DNA from: CAZPDM01 sp964585305
Lineage (GTDB): Bacteria; Planctomycetota; Uabimicrobiia; Uabimicrobiales; JABWCH01
DNA: 64,000 nt
Direction of reading: 5' to 3'
Assembly (NCBI GenBank): GCA_964585305.1
Contig: CAZPDM010000003.1
Span: 1-64,000, forward strand
The position numbers were made by a program, and so were the translations under genes. The notes under the pieces were generated by a model. The model had not been told where the DNA came from. It did not search any database and saw only the letters and a program-made list of their open reading frames with translations. Each line of letters begins with the position of its first letter. Positions within the stretch are counted from its first letter, which is position 1. This document shows positions 1 through 6,956 of the stretch, one piece after another.

Positions 1-985
1 GCTTTATGGCAACTTCACGAATAGCCAAATAATCTTGATTCACCATATCTGCATTCATATTCTTTTCCAAAAAATTTAGCATCTCCCTCGCCTCTATCTC
101 TAGGATATCAAAGAATCCTTCAACTTGTTTATAGGCTGTTTCATAAAGACATCCTTCAGATACTATTATCTCTCTACAAAAACAAAAGTTTTTTGACATA
201 TAAAGACGAGGATATTCTAAATAATATTCGCCACATTTTTTTACAAACTCAAAATCCTTGCAAAGAATTTTTAAATTTTCAATATCCAAGTATTTTGGAT
301 AGTATAACCATCCGCCCTTTCCATAATAAGAGAAAGTATCGATTAAACTCTTGCTAAATTTAAAGTTGGTATGAGTTTTTAAATGCGTTAAATGCTCCTT
401 AATTTCTTGAATTAATGGAGGGCAGTGTTTTATTTTTATACATTTTAAACAGTCTTCTTCTTCACATTTAGCGTTAGCAATGAAATATAATAATTCCGCT
501 TCTTCTTCATGGTTTAATTTAAAGTCTAAAAAGTTCTTGACACCTTTAGATAAAATTTCTATTACTTTTAAAAGTTCACTTTTGGAAAAAAGGTAACCAA
601 TATCTTCTTCCCCAATAATAGTCTTTGCTGCATAAACATTCAAATTTTTTGATGAGTATGTCTGTATTTTTTCAGTTATCTTTTTAGGAGATTCTTCTTT
701 TAGGAATTGTTTTCCTTTTAAAGTAATTTTATAAAATCTTATTTTTCTTCGCCGGTCTTCTCCTGGTTTTTGTGAAACCAGATGAATTAAATTATCTTCA
801 GCCAATTCTCCTATAGTCCTTTTTACTGCGGTTATCGTTTCTTTTCTTGTACCAGATGTGTCGGGTCTCATGTTTTCTTTTTCAAAAAAAAATTGAACTA
901 AATCATCATTGCGTATCCATGAATGACTTTGGCTTTGCATCCATTTGAGATATTCAATTTTTTTCTGAGTATGACAAGTGGACAT
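1..985 (-). CDS. Winged-helix DNA-binding protein, C-terminus cut by window edge
   Basis: An open frame reads from an ATG at 985 to the left edge without a stop: 328 codons plus one base, so the C-terminus is missing. Residues about 8-95 look like a winged-helix domain: a helical start (KKIEYLKWMQ), a recognition-like stretch (RKETITAVKRTIGELAEDNL) and a basic wing (GEDRRRKIRFYKIT) ending in the 'LKGKQFL' typical of MarR/PadR-like folds. The rest is unrecognised and rich in Lys, Glu and Cys (CEEEDCLKC at about 175-183, CFCRE near 280), possibly metal binding. It is divergent from the ATPase/TOPRIM pair across a 373-bp intergenic region, so it could regulate that pair. Function is inferred from fold only. 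Confidence 0.7.
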   Translation of the reverse strand, partial: MSTCHTQKKIEYLKWMQSQSHSWIRNDDLVQFFFEKENMRPDTSGTRKETITAVKRTIGELAEDNLIHLVSQKPGEDRRRKIRFYKITLKGKQFLKEESPKKITEKIQTYSSKNLNVYAAKTIIGEEDIGYLFSKSELLKVIEILSKGVKNFLDFKLNHEEEAELLYFIANAKCEEEDCLKCIKIKHCPPLIQEIKEHLTHLKTHTNFKFSKSLIDTFSYYGKGGWLYYPKYLDIENLKILCKDFEFVKKCGEYYLEYPRLYMSKNFCFCREIIVSEGCLYETAYKQVEGFFDILEIEAREMLNFLEKNMNADMVNQDYLAIREVAIK

Positions 986-1358
986 ATCAATATCCTTTAA
1001 AAATTGTTATAACCTATATTTTTCAGGTATAGCTACTCTCTTACTATTAGTACCTTAATTTTTTATCTATATTTTTATAAGTTTTTTCTTTACAATATAT
1101 TGAAAAGAGTTAGCTTTTTTTTATCAAAAATTTTTTTTATAAAAAATTGTCGTGTGTTATGAGTAGTTACGGTAAAAAATAAATCAAAAATAATCTTGAC
1201 AATCAATTTATATTTTTTTAATATGACGGTTTGCTTGCTCTTTTTTTTGATGCAACATTCTATCAAGTTTCTACTTTTATTCGTATATCCTGTTGGTTAC
1301 TTCATGCAACAATTGGAAATAGAATATTAAATGATCATTTAATTAAAAAGGAGTTCTT
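986..1358. other. Divergent intergenic region, AT-rich
   Basis: This 373-bp region lies between the minus-strand winged-helix gene and the plus-strand ATPase gene. It holds long T and A tracts and the promoter-like element at 1196-1224. The ATPase gene has a clear AAGGAG ribosome-binding site just before its ATG at 1359. I see no further gene or clear operator repeat. Confidence 0.5.
1196..1224 (+). promoter_or_regulatory. Sigma70-type promoter for ATPase/TOPRIM pair
   Basis: TTGACA (1196-1201), a 17-base spacer, then TAATAT (1219-1224). The -35 is a perfect consensus match and the -10 matches 4 of 6. It lies 134 bases upstream of the ATPase start and points towards it. Confidence 0.5.
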
Positions 1359-2429
1359 ATGTTTTTCAAACAGATTGATATTCGAAATTTTCGAGGTATT
1401 GAGTCCTTAATAATCAAAAACATAAAACAGATCAATTTAATTACAGGAAAAAATAATTGTGGAAAAACATCTGTGTTGGAAGCAATTTTTTTATTAACAG
1501 GCATGTCTAATCCACAGCTCGCGCTCAATATTCATGCATTTAGAGACTTACTTTTAACCGACGATATTGATTTTAGTTATATTTTTAAAAATTTTGACTT
1601 TTCAAAGTCTCCATATATAACTGGAAAATTAGATTCTCAGGAAAGATGTCTTGAAATCGAAGCTATTTATCCAACATTTACTGAGATTTCAAAGCAACTT
1701 ATTGAAAAACGTGAATTGTCTAAAGAAGAATTTATGTCAAATGCTTCAACTACCAAAGAAGCCAGCATCGAAGGCTTAGTTCTCAATTTTAGTAATGATG
1801 AAAAAGGCAAATTCCATGCAGAAATAAAATTAAGACAAGGTGAAATAAAACTTTCTCGTGATTATAAGGAAAAAATTGGAGGTAGTTTTATCAATCCGAA
1901 AACAATTATGAATGATATTGATCGAAGACTTGATGCAATTTTAGTAAAAAAAGATTTAGGTTCTATAGTTGAGGCATTAAAAGAAATAGAACCAAATTTA
2001 GTTGATATTAGAATGGGTGCTAAAGGTATGGTTTATGCTGATATTGGGTTGGAAAAATTAGTTCCGATAAATATAATGGGAGATGGAATTAGAAGAATAT
2101 TAGCAATATTAGCAGCAATATCTGAAAGAAAAAATAGCATATTGCTTATTGATGAAGTTGAGAATGGATTGCATTATAGCAGTCTTTCAATCTTATGGAA
2201 GGCTATATTAAAAACAGCAATTGATAATAATGTTCAATTATTTATTACAACTCATTCTTATGAATGTATTGAAGCGATGGTAAAAATATATCAAAAGCAG
2301 TCAATAAACTTAACAAAAGATTGTATCAACTTATTCAGAATTGATAGAAACAAAGACCAGCATAGAGCCTTTCAGTATGAAACAGAAACATTACTAGCTG
2401 GTATTGAAAAAGATTTTGAGGTTCGCTAA
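1359..2429 (+). CDS. AAA/ABC-type ATPase, OLD-like (AAA_15/AAA_21)
   Basis: The 356-aa protein has the layout of OLD-family/RecF-like ATPases. It begins with the usual strand (IDIRNFRGI), then a Walker A at residues 30-38 (GKNNCGKTS), a signature-like stretch at about 237-249 (NIMGDGIRR), Walker B at about 259-268 (ILLIDEVENG) and an H-loop at about 296-302 (ITTHSYE). No nuclease domain is fused to it; a TOPRIM-like gene follows with a one-base TAATG overlap, so the two are translationally coupled. OLD-family ATPases paired with TOPRIM nucleases act in phage defence (Gabija GajA is a fused form, PARIS a split one). A defence role here is inference. AAGGAG precedes the ATG. Confidence 0.85.
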   Translation: MFFKQIDIRNFRGIESLIIKNIKQINLITGKNNCGKTSVLEAIFLLTGMSNPQLALNIHAFRDLLLTDDIDFSYIFKNFDFSKSPYITGKLDSQERCLEIEAIYPTFTEISKQLIEKRELSKEEFMSNASTTKEASIEGLVLNFSNDEKGKFHAEIKLRQGEIKLSRDYKEKIGGSFINPKTIMNDIDRRLDAILVKKDLGSIVEALKEIEPNLVDIRMGAKGMVYADIGLEKLVPINIMGDGIRRILAILAAISERKNSILLIDEVENGLHYSSLSILWKAILKTAIDNNVQLFITTHSYECIEAMVKIYQKQSINLTKDCINLFRIDRNKDQHRAFQYETETLLAGIEKDFEVR

Positions 2430-3061
2430 TGGGAAAAAAAATTACAATTGAATCAACGCAATTATTGGTGGTTGAAGGTAAAGATGAATGTTCTTTTTTC
2501 GAGGCAATTCTTAAATATGAAAATATTAATAATATTCAGGTGATTGATATTGGAGGTAAAGATAAATTTAAATTCGAATTGCCTGCTTTGCTCAATTTAG
2601 AAGGGTTTTCTAAGGTTCATACTCTTGGTTTTGTTAGAGATGCAGAAGAAAATCAAGCAGATTCTGCATTTTCAAGTATTTGTGATACTTTAAAAGAAAA
2701 TGGATTACCTGTGCCAAAAGCTGTTAATACAATTGTTGATGTAAACAATATTAAACTCAGTATATTTATTATGCCAAACAATATTGATGAAGGAATGCTT
2801 GAAGATTTATGTATTCAGTCGGTGAAACAAGAAACAGTGTTTAAATGCGTAGATAAATATATCGAATGTTGTCAGATGTATTCTCTTGATGTGAAAAATA
2901 TTAAAATTTCGAAAGCAAAAATTCAAACATATTTAGCAATCAAAAACCCTATTGTAAATTCATTAGGACTTGCAGCTTTAAAAGGATATTGGGATTTTAG
3001 TGAAAATTGCTTTTCAGAAATCAAGCAATTTCTGCATATTCTTTTTAGTTGTGATAAATAA
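2429..3061 (+). CDS. DUF3226-type TOPRIM-like protein
   Basis: The 210-aa protein starts in a TAATG overlap with the upstream ATPase. Residues 12-20 (LLVVEGKDE) and 66-74 (LGFVRDAEE) match the two TOPRIM acidic motifs: the Glu of EGK and the Asp/Glu cluster. A Gly-rich turn (DIGGKDKF) lies between them. The C-terminal half contains IMPNN..EGMLEDL, typical of DUF3226. This family is commonly found next to AAA ATPases of the OLD type. The likely role is as the metal-dependent nuclease partner of the ATPase. Catalytic activity is inferred from motifs only. A strong hairpin terminator follows about 60 bases after the stop, so the pair forms a bicistronic unit. Confidence 0.75.
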   Translation: MGKKITIESTQLLVVEGKDECSFFEAILKYENINNIQVIDIGGKDKFKFELPALLNLEGFSKVHTLGFVRDAEENQADSAFSSICDTLKENGLPVPKAVNTIVDVNNIKLSIFIMPNNIDEGMLEDLCIQSVKQETVFKCVDKYIECCQMYSLDVKNIKISKAKIQTYLAIKNPIVNSLGLAALKGYWDFSENCFSEIKQFLHILFSCDK

Positions 3062-3121
3062 TATAAATTTGCTCAGGGCTTTTGTTTTGAAATATTTTCG
3101 AGATGGATACTTCCACAAATC

Positions 3122-3155
3122 AAAAAAAGTTCAACAGTATTGTTGAACTTTTTTT
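3122..3155 (+). terminator. Intrinsic terminator of ATPase/TOPRIM pair
   Basis: Perfect 15-bp stem (3122-3136 with 3141-3155), loop GTAT, with a T7 run as the 3' arm. It lies 60 bases after the TOPRIM gene stop. Confidence 0.85.
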
Positions 3156-3285
3156 AGTTTAATTTTTACACGATATCGTTATCATTTATGATCTTGGGGA
3201 TATTTTAAATGTCAAAAAAGAAGCAAGAAAAAAACTAAGAACCAACATAAATTTCAATGAGAAATAGAAAAACCCGTCTTAAATC

Positions 3286-3307
3286 GCGTTGTAATGCGAA
3301 ATTTAAG
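3286..3307. repeat. 22-bp direct repeat, copy 1
   Basis: This sequence is identical to 4102-4123. The copies bracket the two small minus-strand genes between them. Copy 1 is also part of a hairpin (3275-3311): an outer arm pairs CCGTCTTAAAT with ATTTAAGGCGG through one G-U pair, and inside it TCGC pairs with GCGA. Confidence 0.75.
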
Positions 3308-3324
3308 GCGGATTTGCGTAATTA

Positions 3325-3666
3325 TTATTCATATCTACTGATTTTAGATTTAATCACTTTAATTACATCATCGTGCTGCTGGCCTTCTATAATATCTTTT
3401 AAAATTAAAAGATCGTCTTTTTTTGAATACTGAACATGAAGACGCCAACCTGATATTTTATCTATATCAGCACGATAGATAGGAATATCTATGCCTGCAA
3501 CTTTATGCAATCTTGTTTTTGGAAAAGAACGTGTTTTATGGCATTGATTATTTTCTAATTCTGCCAATGATTCCAATAAGTTTAATTTTAATTTTTCATT
3601 AGGCAATCTTTTCCATGCTTCAAAAATAATTCCATATTCATCTAATAGTTTTTTAATCTGTGCCAT
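3325..3666 (-). CDS. Small unknown protein, possibly RelE-superfamily toxin-like
   Basis: The 113-aa protein is the second gene of a minus-strand pair, starting 9 bp after its partner stops. AGAG lies upstream of the ATG. Residues 1-50 are helical; the second half is strand-rich with charged motifs (IYRADIDKISGWRLHVQYS, then ILKDIIEGQQHDDVIKVI). That pattern, a basic/aromatic strand core ending in a helix, is reminiscent of RelE/ParE-like toxins, but I cannot confirm it. The pair lies inside a 22-bp direct repeat bracket, next to a putative defence pair, which fits a mobile accessory module. Function is unknown; the toxin idea is a guess from pattern and context. Confidence 0.6.
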   Translation of the reverse strand: MAQIKKLLDEYGIIFEAWKRLPNEKLKLNLLESLAELENNQCHKTRSFPKTRLHKVAGIDIPIYRADIDKISGWRLHVQYSKKDDLLILKDIIEGQQHDDVIKVIKSKISRYE

Positions 3667-3675
3667 ATTTTCTCT

Positions 3676-4026
3676 TTAAACTGGTATTTCTTCATAGAGT
3701 ATTTTTGCTATAGTTTTATATTCTGTTTCAACTTCTTTAATAGGTAATATGCGATAAAGAGTTACTATAATGCGTCCAAAAAGAATATCGTTATCTATTG
3801 TAACGATAACACCAACTTTATTAGGAAGAAGTTTTAAGATATATAGAGTAGATTTACAATCGTTTAAAAGTTTGATAATATAAGGCTGATAGAACTTTTC
3901 TACATAATTTTTCTTATTTTTTATAAAACCTAATGAATGCTTTTCTATACTAGCCATAATTTTGAGACTTTCATAGTTTTGCAAATCTTTTTCAAACTTT
4001 TCTGTAATATGATAAACTATTTCCAT
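3676..4026 (-). CDS. Small hypothetical protein, first gene of two-gene module
   Basis: The 116-aa protein is upstream partner of the gene at 3325-3666. It starts with MEIVYHITEKFEKDL, followed by a long alternating strand region (LYILKLLPNKVGVIVTIDNDILFGRIIVTLYRILPI) and a short helical tail. There is no signal peptide or membrane helix. The strand-rich core after an N-terminal helix could be a small toxin-like alpha/beta fold, but I do not recognise the family. The two-gene order, tight spacing and flanking repeats suggest a toxin-antitoxin-like or other accessory cassette. Composition is as AT-rich as the neighbours. Confidence 0.6.
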   Translation of the reverse strand: MEIVYHITEKFEKDLQNYESLKIMASIEKHSLGFIKNKKNYVEKFYQPYIIKLLNDCKSTLYILKLLPNKVGVIVTIDNDILFGRIIVTLYRILPIKEVETEYKTIAKILYEEIPV

Positions 4027-4101
4027 GATTTTATCCTTAAAAATATTAAGTTAATAATAAGATATTTTTTGTTTTAGTACAAGGAAAATTTAAGAAAAAT
4101 T

Positions 4102-4123
4102 GCGTTGTAATGCGAAATTTAAG
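4102..4123. repeat. 22-bp direct repeat, copy 2
   Basis: Identical to 3286-3307, in the same orientation, 816 bp apart. It lies in the promoter-side spacer upstream of the two small minus-strand genes. Confidence 0.75.
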
Positions 4124-4176
4124 ATGTTTTTTCTTTTTTTGAAGACATAATTTTATCCTATTAAATTTTATTTCTC

Positions 4177-4230
4177 TTTCAAGAAAAAAGGAAACACTCT
4201 CATATAAGAATGTTTCCTTTTTTCTTGAAA
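4177..4230 (-). terminator. Very long hairpin terminator
   Basis: Perfect 20-bp stem (4177-4196 with 4211-4230), extended inside by three more pairs after one mismatch. It contains A6/T6 runs, so it can terminate on either strand. It lies downstream of the DctQ-like gene on the minus strand. Confidence 0.75.
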
Positions 4231-4274
4231 TTGCGCTTAGCAAGATTTGAACTTATTTTTTTGTTTAATTTCTT

Positions 4275-5382
4275 TTAATTTTTTTCTTCTTCAGTCATCA
4301 AATTTGTGGAATTTTTGCCTAGGAAAAGGGCTTCTAATGTCAGTAATCCAAATCTCCATGCGATAATAAAAAGTGCAATTGGAATGATAATCAGCAATGG
4401 CCAGCGTGGGATTGTAATAGGTTCAGCAATTTTTTGTTTTTGGCATATAGGGCATACGCCTTCTTTCCAGGAATATTCCAAATGTTTTTCTTTTATCTGT
4501 TGCCATTCTTTTTGCCAAGTNNNNNNNNNNNNNNNNNNNNNNNNNNNNNNNNNNNNNNNNNNNNNNNNNNNNNNNNNNNNNNNNNNNNNNNNNNNNNNNN
4601 NNNNNNNNNNNNNNNNNNNNCCAAAATTGGCTAATCCATTGATTTTGCCAATCTACTTTAGACTTAGAAGAAACGTTCTTGATGTCTTGTTTTTCTCCAA
4701 CTTCTTGCCAATACTTTTGCCATTCTAATTTCCATTTATTTTGCCACTGTTCTTGTAGCCAGTCTTTTGACCAATCTTGAGATTGAATCATTTGTAGATT
4801 ATCTTGGATTGTATTTTGTAGTTGTGAAATTTCATAAGAGTCTTGATTTTTTGTATTGACAGCTTTACTTAATTTATGAATATTTCCTAAAATTTTCATC
4901 TGGATAGAATTTATTTCTTGGCGTTTTTGATTGATGGCATCAGGGCAACGATACCGTCGAATATTTTCTAAAGAAATATAATTACGTGATTGAATACCAC
5001 CACTGCTTAGGTATTCCCGATGTTCTGATTGGATAAAACTTAATGCTGCTATAGCTAAATAAATTGCAATGATAGTTGTTACTAGTGCAGTGAACGCAAT
5101 CAACCAGCGACGGAAACGAGGGCTTGTAAAACGTGAAACTATTTCAATGCTGATATGCTCGCCTGTACGACTGGCTAAACTTGCACCTAATAAACCTATC
5201 CAAATAACAACGTATTGTAACAACTGTTCGATCCAGGATAAATTGATGCGGCTACTTTGGCGAAATGTTGCAATCACTATTTCACCAAATATTAAACTTG
5301 TGATACAAAGAATGATAAGAAAAGTTTCACAAAATGCTATACTTTTATCTAAAGTGCGGCAAGCCTCACAAAATTTTTTCAA
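4275..5382 (-). CDS. TRAP transporter DctQ-like small permease with Trp-rich insertion, broken by gap
   Basis: The N-terminal half (from 5382) is a clear DctQ domain: helices at about 15-37, 50-68 and 90-115, with the family motif LSWIEQLLQYVVIWIGLLGA and the SRTGEHISIE stretch. DctQ proteins are usually 160-200 aa. Here a long hydrophilic insertion follows helix 3. It is rich in Trp and Gln (DWLQEQWQNKW, LEWQKYWQ, WQNQWISQFW) and runs into the N gap at 4521-4620. Beyond the gap the matching Trp/Gln pattern resumes (TWQKEWQQIKEKH) in another frame and continues through a CPIC motif into a last helix (about 4330-4410) and the stop at 4275. The apparent frame change is due to the arbitrary gap length, so I join both parts. 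No DctM or DctP gene is adjacent. Confidence 0.7.
4521..4620. other. Scaffold gap (100 N)
   Basis: Exactly 100 N, the conventional placeholder for a gap of unknown length. It falls inside the Trp/Gln-repeat coding region, which may be why assembly failed there. Confidence 0.95.
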
Positions 5383-5432
5383 GTAATATTCCTTTCAATC
5401 GATCCAATATTTTTTAAGTAATTAGATTGTTT

Positions 5433-5474
5433 AATAAATGGTTTGTCAACTAGTTTTTTGGACATTTAATTGAG
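5433..5474. repeat. Dispersed ~42-bp imperfect repeat, copy 1
   Basis: Matches 45231-45271 at about 36 of 42 positions with a one-base gap. The shared core includes TGTCAACTA and TTTGGA.ATTTAAT. Both copies are intergenic. Confidence 0.55.
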
Positions 5475-5475
5475 A

Positions 5476-5542
5476 GGAATTGAACCCGCCGCTGCAATTT
5501 TTTTTCGTTGAAGCCTTCATTTGTAAGCGGCGGGTTAATTCC
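5476..5542. repeat. GC-rich inverted repeat with tRNA T-arm-like sequence
   Basis: The arm 5476-5493 pairs with 5526-5542 through an 11-bp perfect GC-rich core (AACCCGCCGCT/AGCGGCGGGTT) and a further 6 bp beyond one bulged base. The minus strand of the left arm reads GGCGGGTTCAATTCC, like a tRNA T-arm, but no full tRNA can be folded around it. Confidence 0.6.
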
Positions 5543-5563
5543 GGGTTAATTCCGGGTTAATTC
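5531..5563. repeat. Three tandem 11-bp repeats
   Basis: Three perfect copies of CGGGTTAATTC at 5531-5541, 5542-5552 and 5553-5563. The first copy overlaps the right arm of the GC-rich inverted repeat. Confidence 0.9.
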
Positions 5564-5755
5564 CTACCATGCACATCGCACATCCGTGCATGGACAAGTT
5601 TACTGAGCTAAAGTTAGTATTGAGATAGGAATGTATAATAAATTCTTAGTCCAAATATTTTTGACAACTTACTTATAACAGAAAAACAGAAAAATTCCAG
5701 ATAAAAAGGTGTATTTCTTAAAAAGAAATCGATCTTTACTTCAAAAGTTTTTTTA

Positions 5756-5784
5756 TTGACAAAAATAAAAAAATATGGTAAAAA
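5756..5784 (+). promoter_or_regulatory. Promoter of DAHP synthase gene
   Basis: TTGACA (5756-5761), a 17-base spacer, then TAAAAA (5779-5784). The -35 is perfect and the -10 matches 4 of 6. It lies about 120 bases before the chosen start codon. Confidence 0.5.
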
Positions 5785-5901
5785 TAAGGCTTTCTTGCTA
5801 TATTTTTCGATGGAAAATACTTTGTTGCTAATTGGTTTTATGCAAACATTTTTTTGTGTTTTAAACGATCAAACAAATATTTTCCTGTTAGGATAATAAC
5901 T

Positions 5902-6912
5902 ATGTTAATGCTATCATTATCCGATGTTACCCATGAGCAAATTGCCAAGATTCTAGAAATTGGATCATGTCCCTATTCTTATATTCCGCGACGTGGTCTA
6001 TTGATTTTTAATAACTCTCTTTCTCAAGCACAACAACATCAATTACAAAAATGTGATGGTGTACAAGAGATACGTCAAATTGAAACACCATATCCTATGA
6101 TAAGTAATACGGGCTTTCTACCTAAGTTACCATTAAACATAGGAAATATTTTATTCGCACCCAATACTTTTACTATTATTGCAGGCCCATGTTCAGTAGA
6201 AAGTCGCAGTATGATTTTAGAAACTGCTCGCTTCTTATCTGATCTTGGCATTCCTATTTTGCGGGGCGGAGCCTTTAAATCCCGAACCTCGCCATATTAT
6301 TTTTCTGGCTATGGGCAAGAGGCGTTAGAAGATTTACGAGAAGCTGCCGATCAATTTAGGATGAAAATGGTTACTGAAGTTGTTAGTGAAGATTTCGTGA
6401 GTTTAGTTTCTCAGATGGCTGATATTGTTCAAGTTGGCTCGCGTAATGCTCAAAATTTTGAGTTGTTAAAAAAACTTGGTCAACAAAATAAACCGGTATT
6501 TTTAAAACGTGGTTTTATGAATACAATTGAGGAATTTTTATTAGCAGCAGAGTATATTGCCCTTCAAGGTAATTCCAACATTTTTTTATGTGAACGTGGT
6601 GTGCGTACATTTGAATCCGCTACAAGAAATACTTTAGACATTTCAGCAATTCCTCTTATCCAAAAACAATCGTTTCTTCCTATATTTTTCGATCCTAGCC
6701 ATGCTTCGGGGCGTAATGATATTATTTTGCCATTGATAAAAGCTGGCATAGCTGTTGGCGCAAATGGCGTAATGATTGAAGTTCACCCACATCCTGAAAA
6801 AGCATTATCAGATGGCAAACAAAGTTTGAATTTCATAGAATTTCAACAAACATTTCAGCAAATTCAAGTTTTGTGTCGGCAACTTGGCATATATTTGAAT
6901 TTATTGAGTTAG
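5902..6912 (+). CDS. aroF: 3-deoxy-7-phosphoheptulonate synthase (DAHP synthase)
   Basis: Catalyses condensation of phosphoenolpyruvate with erythrose 4-phosphate, the first step of the shikimate pathway. From the ATG at 5902 the protein is 337 aa, close to the Thermotoga maritima type (about 338 aa): a small N-terminal ferredoxin-like regulatory domain (about 1-75), then the KDO8P/DAHP synthase barrel. Visible motifs are TIIAGPCSVES (about 91-101), RGGAFKSRTSPY, KRGFMNTIEEFLLAAEY, FFDPSHASGRND and a C-terminal EVHPHPEKALSDG. An in-frame ATG lies at 5854, but the AGGA before 5902 and the family length favour the later start. The gene is followed by a symporter gene after 44 bp. The symbol aroF is a family-level choice. 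Confidence 0.93.
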   Translation: MLMLSLSDVTHEQIAKILEIGSCPYSYIPRRGLLIFNNSLSQAQQHQLQKCDGVQEIRQIETPYPMISNTGFLPKLPLNIGNILFAPNTFTIIAGPCSVESRSMILETARFLSDLGIPILRGGAFKSRTSPYYFSGYGQEALEDLREAADQFRMKMVTEVVSEDFVSLVSQMADIVQVGSRNAQNFELLKKLGQQNKPVFLKRGFMNTIEEFLLAAEYIALQGNSNIFLCERGVRTFESATRNTLDISAIPLIQKQSFLPIFFDPSHASGRNDIILPLIKAGIAVGANGVMIEVHPHPEKALSDGKQSLNFIEFQQTFQQIQVLCRQLGIYLNLLS

Positions 6913-6956
6913 TTGAATATTATTTTATAGCATAATCAAAAAGGAAGATAGTTTTA

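Larger units (their letters stand above)
5383..5901. other. Long divergent intergenic region with repeats
   Basis: This region lies between the DctQ-like gene (minus) and DAHP synthase (plus). It holds one copy of a dispersed 42-bp repeat (5433-5474), a GC-rich inverted repeat (5476-5542), three tandem 11-bp units (5531-5563) and a sigma70-type promoter (5756-5784). I see no gene in it. Confidence 0.6.

Noticed and set aside
3209..3238. Nine-residue open frame MSKKKQEKN
   Set aside because: Too short and without a convincing ribosome-binding site; it lies after a terminator.
4240..4260. tRNA gene 3' end on the minus strand
   Set aside because: The T-arm-like GTTCAAATC is present, but no matching acceptor, D-arm or anticodon arm can be found in the DctQ coding region next to it. 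It is noted as a possible scar only.
4306..4728. Plus-strand open frame across the gap
   Set aside because: It is antisense to the DctQ-like gene and includes N; no ribosome-binding site or family pattern.
4423..5382. Open frame running through the N gap and ending in a short basic tail
   Set aside because: The sequence beyond the gap in this frame has no DctQ or Trp pattern. The other frame (to 4275) has the Trp/Gln pattern, a CPIC motif and a membrane helix, so I joined that one.
5531..5563. CRISPR-like array
   Set aside because: The 11-bp units are directly adjacent with no spacers, and no cas genes are present.
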